Shown: positions 43,752-52,636, numbered from the stretch's first letter. The stretch is 64,000 nt of DNA from Chloroflexota bacterium (GCA_026708115.1 JAPOVL010000039.1:62001-126000); one strand, 5' to 3'. A program made the numbers and translations. The notes: generated by a model not told the origin, from the letters alone.

Positions 43752-43965
43752 TTTGCGCTAATTCTTCACGCGCCAATTCGTCGGCGATTTCGCGATGCAA
43801 TTCATCAATTGGCTGACCCTTGCCCCCGGACTTAACAAAACGATAACCTTCGCTGATATCCTCAAGGATATCTGCTTTCGTCGGCACTTCGTCGCTGTCG
43901 ATATCCGTGATCTGATTGATTTCGCGCAGTTCAGCGGATGGCTTTGATTTAGGTTCGGGGGGCAT
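43732..43965 (-). CDS. Putative antitoxin of RelE-type toxin
   Basis: Acidic protein of 77 residues placed before the toxin gene and overlapping it by 20 bases, the usual order for antitoxins. The middle segment ILEDISEGYRFVKSGGKGQPIDELHREIADEL resembles RelB-like or Nostoc-type antitoxins that bind a RelE partner. No helix-turn-helix is certain. The pair sits between thrS and tRNA-Arg and looks like a small accessory module. Family assignment rests mainly on its neighbour. Confidence 0.6.
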   Translation of the reverse strand: MPPEPKSKPSAELREINQITDIDSDEVPTKADILEDISEGYRFVKSGGKGQPIDELHREIADELAREELAQNADIRP

Positions 43966-44057
43966 AGCTTATCTCCTCTGCAAATCAAGAATAAACGTTT
44001 CAAATGCAAAAGTCAAACGTCGTTGATCGCAGAATAGGCGCTTGCCCGATTGCACAG

Positions 44058-44130
44058 CGCTCCAGGCAGGACTCGAACCTGCGACACTTGGTTTAGGAAA
44101 CCAATGCTCTATCCACTGAGCTACTGGAGC
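44058..44130 (-). tRNA. tRNA-Arg (anticodon CCU)
   Basis: Cloverleaf on the minus strand: acceptor GCTCCAG/CTGGAGC with discriminator G, D-arm GCTC...GAGC, anticodon stem TTGGT/ACCAA with loop TTCCTAA carrying CCT, variable GTGTC and T-arm GCAGG-TTCGAGT-CCTGC. CCA is not encoded. The 270 bases to the next gene hold only short AT-rich sequence and no clear terminator. Confidence 0.94.
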
Positions 44131-44401
44131 AATGCTGAAATTATAGCAGGATTACGCTAGCGCTCAAGCGGCGGGCGTCTTGAATGCCTCGACGCCGCTG
44201 GCAGGCAGTTGGGCGTTTTGAAGCGCCAAACACCCAATTTTTGATGCTTAAAAGCCTTGAAAATCGTGGTATAAACCTTACAGTTACGCTAGCAGAGGGA
44301 CGCAAAATACGCTACCATAACCGAAGTTCGCAATCGTTCCGCCAATTATCGGCTGGGAAGCCGACAAGCTTTGGCTCGAGACACGTTCAAGGAGAGTCCA
44401 A

Positions 44402-44755
44402 ATGACCCATATCATCACCAGCCTGTGCCTGCGGGATGGCGCTTGCGTGGAGGTCTGCCCGGTCGAATGCATCATCGCCGGCAAACCGGAAAACGAATGG
44501 CCCTGGTACTTCATCGACCCTGATACCTGCATTGATTGCGGCGCCTGCATTCCGGAATGCCCCTTCGAAGCCATCTTCGTCGAAGAAGAGGTATCTTCCG
44601 AGTACGAAATGATGGACGGTCAAGAGCGTGTGCCCTTCGATACCAAAGTCATCATCGAACATGAAGAGGGCGACATTGTCGATCTCACCCCGGACATTCA
44701 GCCCAATTACGATTTCTTCACCAGCGGACCTGGCTACGACGCCCTGAACATGTAA
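44402..44755 (+). CDS. Ferredoxin, 7Fe/8Fe type with C-terminal extension
   Basis: Low-potential iron-sulfur electron carrier of 117 residues. Cluster-binding cysteines: CLRDGACVEVCPVEC at residues 9-23 and CIDCGACIPECPFEA at 41-55. The second group with its CP partner makes a [4Fe-4S] site; the first group, with wider spacing between its first two cysteines, is like the [3Fe-4S]/[4Fe-4S] site of 7Fe ferredoxins. About 50 further residues (acidic, ending YDALNM) extend beyond the usual ferredoxin. No reductase gene is beside it. Start ATG with AAGGAGA 8 bases upstream. Confidence 0.93.
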   Translation: MTHIITSLCLRDGACVEVCPVECIIAGKPENEWPWYFIDPDTCIDCGACIPECPFEAIFVEEEVSSEYEMMDGQERVPFDTKVIIEHEEGDIVDLTPDIQPNYDFFTSGPGYDALNM

Positions 44756-44994
44756 GCGCTGCGGACAGGTCCGGCACACTTCGTCGACCCGCCGAGCGGC
44801 CTCCGCAAAAGCATCTCAAGTCCCTTAGGGGCGCTGGATTGCGTTAACACCAGCGTTGTAAATAGGTTGCCCTCGGCGACAAGGCGCGGCGATAAGGCAA
44901 GATATTGGGCGCTCTGCTTGTGATAGCAGAGCGCGTTTGTGATATGGAGGCCACGCGCCGCCGCATGGGACCGTCCGGCGTGCAGAACGAGAAA

Positions 44995-46233
44995 ATGAGA
45001 AAGAAATACGCAGCCAATGTCCTGATTGTCATCTGTTCTTTCAGCATAGCGCTTATTTTTCTGGAAGCCTTCGTGCGCATGGCCGGGGAAACAGACGCCG
45101 ATGGACAATTCACTTTTCTAGGCTACACCTTGCAGCCCTATGTCCTGCCGGTCAATCAGTTGCGCGTGAGAATCGATGACTATGTCGAGAATCAGGAATA
45201 TGCCACCATCATCGCTGACGAATGGCTGGGCTGGACGTATCATCCCAACTGGTCTTGGAATGACGGCGAGTTCACGATTAACGGCGCCGGCTTGCGGGCG
45301 CGACGCGAATACAGTTCGGCGCCCCTGCCCGATACCCTGCGCATCGCGGTCTTTGGCGATTCCTTCACCGCCGGGGAAGAAATCAAAGACGAAGAGACCT
45401 GGCCGCGGCAACTGGAACTGGGGCTGAATCAAGCAGGGATCCGCGCGGAAGTCATGAACTTCGGCGTCGGCGCGTACGGGATGGGACAGGCATTCCTGCG
45501 TTGGCAGCGCTTGGGCAGGCAATTTCAGCCGGATATCGTTATCTTTGGCTTGCAGCCGGAAAACCTCAAGCGAAATGTCAATGTCTTCAGGCAGATGCTG
45601 AATACGGCTGGCATGCCATTTTCCAAGCCGCGTTTCGCCCTGATCGATCAAGAACTGACACTGCTTAACGCGCCGGCGCTGCCGCCGGAGCAACTGATGG
45701 CCGTCTTCGAGGACTTCCCGAATCATCCACTGGCAACTTGGGAATTCCACTACCGTAGCCGCCAAGTGGCATCGAAATGGTGGTCTTGGTCTCGGCTGGC
45801 GGGTTTTCTGTACGAAGCGCTGAAGACCGGTGAAGAAAATCAAGACGTCTATCTGCCGGATAGCGAAGGGGGCATGCTGGGCCAGGCGATCCTCACCGCC
45901 TTTGGGGAGGATGTCTCGGCGCAGGGCAGCGTATTTGTTGTGCTGCATCTGCCATTGCGAAGCCACCTCATACGCCGCTATGAAGGCAGGGACCCGCCCT
46001 ACAAGTTCCTACTCGACTATGCAAGAGAGAATCATCACTACATTGCTATGGAAGAACATTTTGATCCACATCATACGGAGTATGAATATTGGGGGGCGCA
46101 GTTTCATTATGGAGCGGAGATAGCAGCCCTGGTCGGCCGAATCGTCGCCGACCGGATAGAAACCTGTGTCCGAGACCTGTCTTGCCAGCTCTCCCGATTC
46201 GAGGATCCCTCTCCCCTGTTCAGCGAGGCTTGA
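44995..46233 (+). CDS. Membrane-anchored SGNH/GDSL-like hydrolase
   Basis: Protein of about 412 residues: an N-terminal signal anchor (about residues 5-27, NVLIVICSFSIALIFLEAFV) and a large extracytoplasmic domain with FGDSFTAGEEIKDEETWP, where Asp-Ser is the GDS block I nucleophile, and NFGVGAYGMG, block II. An Asp/His pair near the C-terminus (HFDPHHTEYEYWG) could complete a triad. Similar proteins are found with polysaccharide O-acetylation genes, so deacetylation or acyl transfer on a sugar polymer is plausible. Starts at 44905 (TTG) or 44944 (ATG) would add a poorly hydrophobic lead; I prefer 44995. Confidence 0.75.
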   Translation: MRKKYAANVLIVICSFSIALIFLEAFVRMAGETDADGQFTFLGYTLQPYVLPVNQLRVRIDDYVENQEYATIIADEWLGWTYHPNWSWNDGEFTINGAGLRARREYSSAPLPDTLRIAVFGDSFTAGEEIKDEETWPRQLELGLNQAGIRAEVMNFGVGAYGMGQAFLRWQRLGRQFQPDIVIFGLQPENLKRNVNVFRQMLNTAGMPFSKPRFALIDQELTLLNAPALPPEQLMAVFEDFPNHPLATWEFHYRSRQVASKWWSWSRLAGFLYEALKTGEENQDVYLPDSEGGMLGQAILTAFGEDVSAQGSVFVVLHLPLRSHLIRRYEGRDPPYKFLLDYARENHHYIAMEEHFDPHHTEYEYWGAQFHYGAEIAALVGRIVADRIETCVRDLSCQLSRFEDPSPLFSEA

Positions 46234-46300
46234 CCCCGGGCGCCGTGCAGCGCTCTGGCGCTGTACGAGCGTCGGCGTGACCAGCCATCTAGCTAATGAA

Positions 46301-47203
46301 TCAGGTCCTCCGCAGTAGACGCCGCCTTGGCGAGACCATGCCGGTCACCAATCCAACGCTAAACAGAACGATCAGCAGACCTAATAACATGCCCGGGCTG
46401 ATGCTCTCACCCAGCCAAAGGGCGCCCCAAATCACACCAAAAATCGGCACCAGCAAGGTCACTGTCAGCGCCTGGATCGGTCCCGCGCTGATGATGAGAT
46501 AGTAGTAGAGTTGATACGCGAAGGCTGTGCAAACGACAACCAGGATCAGCAGGGTCAGGATTGCGACGGTTGGCGGGATTTCGGGCGGCAGATCGAAGAG
46601 TGATAGCGGCGCCAGTATGCAGGCGGCAGCGATCAGTTGTCCGCTCGACATTGACAGATTGTTAACGCCCTGGAAGGTGCGCTTGGCATATACGCCGCCC
46701 AGGGCATAACTGAGCGCCGCGCCCAACAAGGCCAAAGCTGCCAGCAAGAAACGCGCATCCAGCGTCATTGGACTGCCGCCGACGACGATCGACACGCCAA
46801 CAATGCCCAGGACCGCGCCTATCAACTTGTAAACGGTTAGCCTTTCCCCCAGGCCGGGAACCGCCAGCAAGGTCGTGAATAGCGGCGTGGCTGAGGTTAG
46901 GATCGCAGCCATTGATCCGGATACGGTTAATTCCGCCCAGCCAATCAGCGTGAATGGCAGCGCGGAGCCCAAAAAACCCAGCACCAGAAACTGGCGCCAA
47001 TGGCCGCGGATATTCAAATCGATGGCGCGTAGGCGGGCGTATCCGACCAGGATCGGCGCAGTCAGCGCCACGCGCGCAAACATCAAAAAGACCGGCCCAA
47101 ACGGTTCGACAGCGACGCGAATGAAAATGTAAGACGCCCCCCAAATCGCACCTAGAAGGAATAGCGCGCCAAGCTGTGCGATTGACAATGCCGCCGCCTT
47201 CAA
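46301..47203 (-). CDS. EamA-family (DMT) membrane transporter
   Basis: Ten-helix transporter of 300 residues, two repeats of an EamA domain. Helices are visible from QLGALFLLGAIWGASYIFIR through PIFGVIWGALWLGESISPGMLLG and LLIVLFSVGLVTGMV. ASYIFIRVAVEPFGPVFLMFAR is the usual start of the family. Substrate may be a metabolite, amino acid or drug; it cannot be predicted. Minus strand, convergent with the SGNH hydrolase and divergent from the protease. Confidence 0.9.
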   Translation of the reverse strand: MKAAALSIAQLGALFLLGAIWGASYIFIRVAVEPFGPVFLMFARVALTAPILVGYARLRAIDLNIRGHWRQFLVLGFLGSALPFTLIGWAELTVSGSMAAILTSATPLFTTLLAVPGLGERLTVYKLIGAVLGIVGVSIVVGGSPMTLDARFLLAALALLGAALSYALGGVYAKRTFQGVNNLSMSSGQLIAAACILAPLSLFDLPPEIPPTVAILTLLILVVVCTAFAYQLYYYLIISAGPIQALTVTLLVPIFGVIWGALWLGESISPGMLLGLLIVLFSVGLVTGMVSPRRRLLRRT

Positions 47204-47380
47204 CTGCCTCGATAAACTGCGGTCATTCTAGCAGAATGCTCGCCCCGGACTATCCGAAACATGCGCTCCTGGAGGACATTCCTATCCAAAAGCATAGGCT
47301 GAGCCTCGCCATTGGTTGAATGCCGGACGAGGCAAAGCCAGCGCATAATGTGTTTATCGAATACAAAAAAGGAGACACAT

Positions 47381-48385
47381 GTGACGAAGGCATTGCAACA
47401 ATTATCAGACGATATGGCAGACTTGATCGAGCGCGCCGCGCCGAGTGTGCTGCGCGTCGACGCCCGCCGCCGCCTGCCGGCCACCGGCATCGCCTGGTCG
47501 GAAGAACTGGTCGTGACAGCCCATCATGTCGTTGAAAGCGAAGATCATATCAGCATCGGTCTGCCGGACGGGGGCCGAATCGACGCCAGTCTGCTCGGTC
47601 GCGACCCGCATAACGACCTCGCGCTGCTTCGCGCTGAGGGCGGCCTGACCCCGGCTAACTGGGCGGCGGACGATGCCTTGCGCGTCGGCAATCTGGCGCT
47701 GGCGCTGGGCCGTCCGGGGCAGAAAGTCAAAGCGACGGGCGGAATCGCCAGTGGGCTGGTCAGCCCGGCCGATATCAAGCGGCGACGCGAGAAGTTCAAA
47801 TCCATGACAGGCCGGCATCGGCGCGGGCGGGGCCGTCGGCGCCAGGTCCGCATCCGAATGGAAGGTCTGGGAGATGTCTTTGAACGAGGCGACTGGCTGC
47901 GCGGCCTCACCGACGGATTCATTCAGACCGATGTCACCATGTATCCCGGCTTCTCGGGCGGTCCCTTGCTGGGCGCCGAGGGAGCCGTCCACGGCATGAA
48001 CACGTCGGGATTCTCCCAGGGCGTCAGTATCGCGATTCCGGTTGCGACAATCCGCCGGTCCGTCGGCGCCTTGCTGGCGGATGGTAAAATACAGCGCGGC
48101 TATTTGGGTATTGGCGTACAGGAAGCGCGTTTGCCGGATAAAGTCGCCGAGACCCTGGAGCAGGACACCGGCTTGCTGATCGTGTCAGTCGATGCGGACA
48201 GTCCCGCTGCCCGAGCAGATCTGATGGTGGGCGACATTCTGACCGCGCTGGACCAAACGGGAGTCGAACATGTAGACGAATTGCAACTCCTGTTGACGAA
48301 ACTCGCAGTTGGCAGTGAGGTCTCGGTAGGTTACGTGCGCGGCGGCGAGTACCGCGACGGCAGCGTCCAAGTCGGGGAGAAGTAA
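47381..48385 (+). CDS. Trypsin-like S1C serine protease with PDZ domain
   Basis: DegP/HtrA-type protease of 334 residues. Catalytic His in TAHHVV near residue 49, Asp in DPHNDLALL near residue 80, Ser in GFSGGPLL near residue 193, and a PDZ domain at about 230-330 (GYLGIGVQEARLP, GLLIVSVDADSPAARADL, VGDILTALD). An unusual basic stretch (SMTGRHRRGRGRRRQ) is inserted in the protease domain where HtrA has a regulatory loop. No signal peptide, so it is probably cytosolic. Start GTG 47381 has GGAG 6 bases before; an earlier frame from 47312 has no matching sequence. Confidence 0.85.
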   Translation: MTKALQQLSDDMADLIERAAPSVLRVDARRRLPATGIAWSEELVVTAHHVVESEDHISIGLPDGGRIDASLLGRDPHNDLALLRAEGGLTPANWAADDALRVGNLALALGRPGQKVKATGGIASGLVSPADIKRRREKFKSMTGRHRRGRGRRRQVRIRMEGLGDVFERGDWLRGLTDGFIQTDVTMYPGFSGGPLLGAEGAVHGMNTSGFSQGVSIAIPVATIRRSVGALLADGKIQRGYLGIGVQEARLPDKVAETLEQDTGLLIVSVDADSPAARADLMVGDILTALDQTGVEHVDELQLLLTKLAVGSEVSVGYVRGGEYRDGSVQVGEK

Positions 48386-48411
48386 GATTCCCCTCGCGGA
48401 ATGAATTGAAT

Positions 48412-48433
48412 GGGCGACCTATTCGGTCGCCCA
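48412..48433. repeat. Palindromic repeat after the protease gene
   Basis: GGGCGACC-TATTC-GGTCGCCC between two convergent stops, 26 bases after the protease stop; family member of the repeat seen at 941 and elsewhere. Confidence 0.7.
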
Positions 48434-48459
48434 CTTCCGGCACACATGAACAGCCTGCC

Positions 48460-50493
48460 CTAGGCGTCCGGCGCGAAGACCCGGCGCTCCAGCGCGATTT
48501 CGCTGACCGTGTGATCATCGGCCGCGACCACCGGCACCAGATAGACGACCGTCTCTATGTAGCAGAGTCCTTCCGCGCCTTCTCGGCAGTAATACAAAGT
48601 CAGCTCCGCGTTGAACTCATCCTCGCCCGCCGCGAAGGTCACCGGAATGTCCACTTGCTGCTCGAGGATGGTCACGCTGCCCGCGACCGACACCACCTGC
48701 GGATTAGCCACAATGCTCAGCTTGCTGTCGATGAGCGGATTGATCTTGAAGTCTTCCGGCAGGCTCAAGCTTAAGCTGATTGTGCCCTCCCCGGTCGCGA
48801 CATGCTGGGTATCGAGTTGGACGGTATTGTTGTCGGCGCTGTTTCCGCCGAGGATCGTCACCGCTTCCGGATCAATGACCAGGGCTTCGGGATTGCTGAA
48901 TTCCAGCGTATCCACAACCCCAGCCTCGAGATCAATTGCGCGGATGACATGATTGTTGGTATCAGCCACATATAGAATACCGTCCGCGTAGCTCAAGCCG
49001 CCCGGTTCATCGAACTCCGCGACCGATGCGTCGCCATCGGCGTAGCCGCTTAATCCACCGAGACCGAAGGCCGCATGCGTGGCCGTTTCGCCGGCGCGGA
49101 TCACCTTAATGCGACTGTTGTAGGTGTCGGCGATATAGAGGTCGCCATTGGGCAGGCCTTGCACGTCAAGGGCGTGCTGCAGCAGATTGACGCCCAATTC
49201 GCCATCTACATCGCCATATCGAAACAGATGATTCTCGGTGGTACCGGAAACGACTGTTACGACATCATTGGCGAAGTCCGCCAGTCGAATCGTGCTCGAT
49301 TCGCTATCGGCAAAATAGAGCTTGCCCTCGCCGGCGTAATACAAGCCGCTGGGCTGCGCCAACTCGCTTGCGGCAAGGCTGACGTTGTTCAGATTGGCTT
49401 CCCGTCCATTGCCCACCGAGGGATAAAGTTGACCGCTATCGGGTTCGTAGATGTAAAGCTGATGCGTGCCCGCCATCGCGACGTGAAGCCTGCCCGCATC
49501 ATCAAATTCGAGATCCCAGGGGCTGCGCAGCGATACAGCGAGCGGATCGGCCACGGGAACGCCAAAGGGGATACGCTGACGGCCCATGATGCCATTGCCC
49601 GCAATCGTAGAAACGGTCCTGGCCGCCAAATCCGCGGCGCGGATAGCGTGATTGTTGACATCGGCGATGTAAAGCAGATCGCCCTGCAGCGCCAGGCCTT
49701 GCGGCTTGTCGAAGGTAGCGCTATCGAAGTCGCCATCGTTCCAGCCACGCCCTGAAGTGCCGATGATATCCAGCACTTCTCGGCTGCCCAGGTCGGCGAT
49801 GACGATGCGATTGTGGCTGCTATCGGCGATGAACAGGCGATTGCCCCCCTCGTCCGCCAAAACCTTGCCGGGATAGAGCAGCGCCGTGCCGGGATCGCCC
49901 GCGCCTTCCAGCGCCAGTGCCAGCGGCGTACGATCGATTATGTCTTCTTCCAGGCTGTCGAAATAGCTGATCATCCCGGAGAGATAGGCGTCAAAGGTTT
50001 CGAAGGGTATCTCGCCAGACTGTCGGATCAGCCAGTTGCCGCGTGGATTGACGATGGCGATGGTAGGCCAGGCGCGCGCGCCATAATCGCCCCAGACCTG
50101 GAAGTCCTTGTCGTTGATGACCGGATGGTGGATGCCGTAGCGCTGCACGATCTGCCGCAGGTTTTCCGTTTGGCCTTCGTTCTCGAATTTGGCCGAATGC
50201 ACGCCAATGACCACAACTTCGTCCGCGAATTTCTTCTCCACTTGCTCTAAAACCGGGATCACGTGAAGGCAGTTGATGCAGCCGTAGGTCCAAAAGTCAA
50301 AGATGACGATCTTGCCCAGCAAGCCCTGCATCGTCAGCGGCTTGTCGATGTTTATCCAATCAAGCCCGGCGGGAAACTCCGGCGGGACGAGCTCGCCTTC
50401 AAAGATGTCTTTCGGTTCACGCTGGCCCTGCGCCAAAACGCCGCCGGCCAGCAAGAACAGCAGGAGTAAAACTGTGAGCCTTTTCATTGTCAT
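48460..50493 (-). CDS. Secreted thioredoxin-NHL repeat protein (NHLRC2-like)
   Basis: Exported protein of 677 residues. A signal peptide (residues 1-22) is followed by a thioredoxin domain with WTYGCINCLH (Cys 72 and Cys 75), then at least five NHL/beta-propeller repeats (ADSSHNRIVIADL, ADVNNHAIRAADL, ADSESSTIRLADF, ADTYNSRIKVIRA, ADTNNHVIRAIDL) and a C-terminal beta domain (VTFAAGEDEFNAELTLYYCRE). The design matches human NHLRC2 and bacterial homologues. Likely a thiol-disulfide oxidoreductase working on secreted proteins, with the propeller as binding platform. Its stop lies next to the palindrome shared with the protease gene. Confidence 0.9.
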   Translation of the reverse strand: MTMKRLTVLLLLFLLAGGVLAQGQREPKDIFEGELVPPEFPAGLDWINIDKPLTMQGLLGKIVIFDFWTYGCINCLHVIPVLEQVEKKFADEVVVIGVHSAKFENEGQTENLRQIVQRYGIHHPVINDKDFQVWGDYGARAWPTIAIVNPRGNWLIRQSGEIPFETFDAYLSGMISYFDSLEEDIIDRTPLALALEGAGDPGTALLYPGKVLADEGGNRLFIADSSHNRIVIADLGSREVLDIIGTSGRGWNDGDFDSATFDKPQGLALQGDLLYIADVNNHAIRAADLAARTVSTIAGNGIMGRQRIPFGVPVADPLAVSLRSPWDLEFDDAGRLHVAMAGTHQLYIYEPDSGQLYPSVGNGREANLNNVSLAASELAQPSGLYYAGEGKLYFADSESSTIRLADFANDVVTVVSGTTENHLFRYGDVDGELGVNLLQHALDVQGLPNGDLYIADTYNSRIKVIRAGETATHAAFGLGGLSGYADGDASVAEFDEPGGLSYADGILYVADTNNHVIRAIDLEAGVVDTLEFSNPEALVIDPEAVTILGGNSADNNTVQLDTQHVATGEGTISLSLSLPEDFKINPLIDSKLSIVANPQVVSVAGSVTILEQQVDIPVTFAAGEDEFNAELTLYYCREGAEGLCYIETVVYLVPVVAADDHTVSEIALERRVFAPDA

Positions 50494-50510
50494 TGCTCCC
50501 CAAAATTAGC

Positions 50511-50538
50511 AAGAGGAGCATCTTACGGTGCTCCTCTT
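50511..50538 (-). terminator. Candidate Rho-independent terminator of the TPR gene
   Basis: Ten-base stem AAGAGGAGCA/TGCTCCTCTT with an eight-base loop, followed on the minus strand by GCTAATTTT. Lies 88 bases beyond the stop of the TPR gene and 18 bases upstream of the NHL gene start. Confidence 0.6.
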
Positions 50539-50625
50539 ATCATCGTCATGTTCACGTTAGGACTAATATATAGCCGAACTGTGACAGATATCTTGCGATT
50601 TGATAACGAAAGCGCTTGTCGAATA

Positions 50626-51444
50626 CTAACCGTCGCGCATTCGCCGCATCAAGGCGTCGCGATTGGGCCGGGCGCAGGCATCGACCGGGTCCTGCGCCAG
50701 CACAATATCAAATTGCCGCAGCGCGGCGCGTTCATCGCCAAGCTCTTGGTAGACCATGCCCAATTCGCAGCGAATATCTACGCGATTGGCATCCAACTCC
50801 AGGGCTTGCTCGAACCTGATGCGCGCCCGGGCCCAATCCAGATTGCGCACAAAAATGCGCGCATTTTTGACAAAATCGTCGGCGGAGCTGAGATCTTCGT
50901 CCCTAGCGACAGGACCATTCTTGGTGGTCGCGTAAAGTCGTTGTACCAGCCAGGCTCCCCTATTGCCGGAAGCGTAAAATAGCCACAGCGTTTCCCCGCT
51001 TCGCCCAATTGAGATTGACAGCCGGGCCTCGGCGAAAGCCGCTGAGCGCGGCAACCGCTGGCTGGGGAGGGACTCCGCGACGATCAAATCCTCGAAATCT
51101 TGATCGCGGTTCGGGCGCTGACGCTCGCCCCAGGTAGAGAGCGGCGGCAGATCCAGGATTTCCGCCGTGGTTGGGGAAGCAGCGGAGGACCAGGCTCGGC
51201 CGGCATTGGCGATATCCTCGTGAAGGTTGGCGATGAGGAGCGGGATCACCGCGTCATCGAGATCTTCTTCCAGCGCGCAGTGATAGTGCCGCAAGGCGGC
51301 ATCGTAATCGCCCATATCATGCAGTTGAACGGCGCGGGCATAGTTGGAATAGCTAAAGTCGCAGTCGGAACTGGCGACCGCAAGCGGACAAATGGCGAGG
51401 ATCAAGAAAACTATCAGAAAAGAGATGTGAATACGCTTGCACAT
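50626..51444 (-). CDS. Secreted TPR protein
   Basis: Protein of 272 residues with a signal peptide (residues 1-24 ending AVASS). A TPR-like pair near the start (YARAVQLHDMGDYDAALRHYHCALEED) and a better pair near the C-terminus (IFVRNLDWARARIRFEQALELDANRVDIR, ELGMVYQELGDERAALRQFDIVLAQDP) flank a beta-rich middle with no family I recognise. TPR proteins mediate protein contacts; function unknown. Upstream on the minus strand of the NHL protein gene, separated by a terminator. Confidence 0.8.
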   Translation of the reverse strand: MCKRIHISFLIVFLILAICPLAVASSDCDFSYSNYARAVQLHDMGDYDAALRHYHCALEEDLDDAVIPLLIANLHEDIANAGRAWSSAASPTTAEILDLPPLSTWGERQRPNRDQDFEDLIVAESLPSQRLPRSAAFAEARLSISIGRSGETLWLFYASGNRGAWLVQRLYATTKNGPVARDEDLSSADDFVKNARIFVRNLDWARARIRFEQALELDANRVDIRCELGMVYQELGDERAALRQFDIVLAQDPVDACARPNRDALMRRMRDG

Positions 51445-51526
51445 AACAACTTTTCCTTAACTTTCCAGCGGTTACTCAATTTTAACCGACTGACGGTGAC
51501 TGACGCAAACTGCGCTGATGGGGGTA

Positions 51527-51547
51527 GTGTATCGATTTCGGTTGAAA
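51527..51547 (+). repeat. GTGTATCGATTTCGGTTGAAA motif
   Basis: Copy of the dispersed motif; others at 52758-52778 on the same strand and, inverted, at 1206, 8102 and 52216. No palindrome directly beside this copy. Confidence 0.55.
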
Positions 51548-51882
51548 TAGAGAACAAGCGAATGCGATACACTAGCAAATCCACAGCCGCGATATCGGCG
51601 AAATGGCGAGAACTGCGCCAAGCAATTCCAGGATTGCGCCAATGCCGAATCGCAGCCTCGGCGAGGGTTTGAGGGGGTATGAGAGCGATCATGGCGTTGG
51701 CGCGCGCCATAAAACTATTTTGCGCCAAGACGCCAATGGCAAATTGCGCTGAAAGCAAGCGCGCGCGAGCGTTAGAGAGGACGACGCCTTGGCGTAATTT
51801 AGGCCAGCCCATGGCGCAAATTGGCTCCCGATGGCGCAGTGTGCGCCGGTCTATTATTAATTCATATTGCATTGTCTGTTTC

Positions 51883-51932
51883 TCGGACAAAGAAAAGTTT
51901 TTTTCGGACAAAGCAGCCGCTTTCGGACAAAG
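51883..51932. repeat. Three tandem copies of TCGGACAAAG
   Basis: TCGGACAAAG at 51883, 51904 and 51923, spaced 21 and 19 bases. In the 51445-52870 gene-poor field. The neighbourhood (51600-51850) is also rich in GGCGCAA/TTGCGCC words. No convincing gene here: the longest minus-strand frame (51414-52193) runs through repeats and lacks family features. Confidence 0.55.
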
Positions 51933-52085
51933 TTGAGATGTGATCGCGTTGTAGGCGGAGGCGGTCATACGCTTAGGGTAGCAGAGGCGCTTGGGCAGCA
52001 GGCGACTATATGGTCGCGCATTTTGGGATTCATTACACAGCTCAAGGTCTGCGAAGTATCGGGCTGACGCGGGAACAGCTTTTCG

Positions 52086-52235
52086 TCGGGCGACCCGGGA
52101 GCGCGCAGGTCGCGTAGACACAGCCCTCCGATGCTGACCGCCGGCCGCCCCTACCAGCAGCATTTTGGCGGTATTTTGGGTTAAGGGTCTCATATCGAGG
52201 ACTGGCTACGAAGTATTTCAACCGAAAAGGAACCA
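52086..52235. repeat. Composite dispersed repeat, copy C
   Basis: Parts in order: CGGGCGACCCGGGAGCGCG, AGGTCGCGTAGACACAGCCC, CTGACCGCCGGCCGCCCC, then a spacer with TCTCATATCGAGG, and TTTCAACCGAAAAGGAACC (52216-52234). Matches copies A and B module by module. Confidence 0.65.
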
Positions 52236-52249
52236 CTACCCTGACGGGT

Positions 52250-52582
52250 AGGGTGCATTTCAGATTATTGGCACGGCAAGCGATTTTGCCCGGTCGAAAG
52301 CATGACCAAGCACAAACACAAAGGACACCAAGTAAATGAGGAATTTCTCTGCGCCCCTGCGGTGAATCTCCGTCGCGCGATACTCACCGGCGGGCGAGCA
52401 GATTGCTCGCCCCTACAGGCCTCATTGATGTCGAGAACCGTAGGGGCGACAAACCTTGTCGCCCGAAATATACGCTCTGTGCTTCTGTGGTGAGTTTTCA
52501 GTTTGTTTTAGCATCATTCTACTAGATACCATTTTGAAGCGATTATCCTGTGGACATCTGCCAAAATATTGAAATGCACCCT
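52250..52582. mobile_element. Candidate MITE with 23-base inverted ends
   Basis: Left end (52250-52272) and reverse complement of right end (52560-52582) both read AGGGTGCATTTCA..TTGGC, 19 of 23 bases the same. The 333-base body holds no gene but carries two copies of the palindromic repeat at 52392-52416 and 52440-52465. Size and inverted ends fit a miniature element moved by a transposase coded elsewhere. Target-site repeats are not clear (TA on the left, TG on the right). Confidence 0.5.
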
Positions 52583-52636
52583 GATGGGTACAAGTAGGAC
52601 CAACAAAGTTGTACAAGTCCAAAATAGTAGTCTGCG

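Noticed and set aside
44270..44275. TATAAA before the ferredoxin gene as a promoter
   Set aside because: No -35 at a suitable distance.
51414..52193. Minus-strand open frame of 259 codons in the repeat field
   Set aside because: Composition follows the repeats, no family motif, no ribosome site; crosses the TCGGACAAAG iterons and a composite repeat. Judged non-coding.
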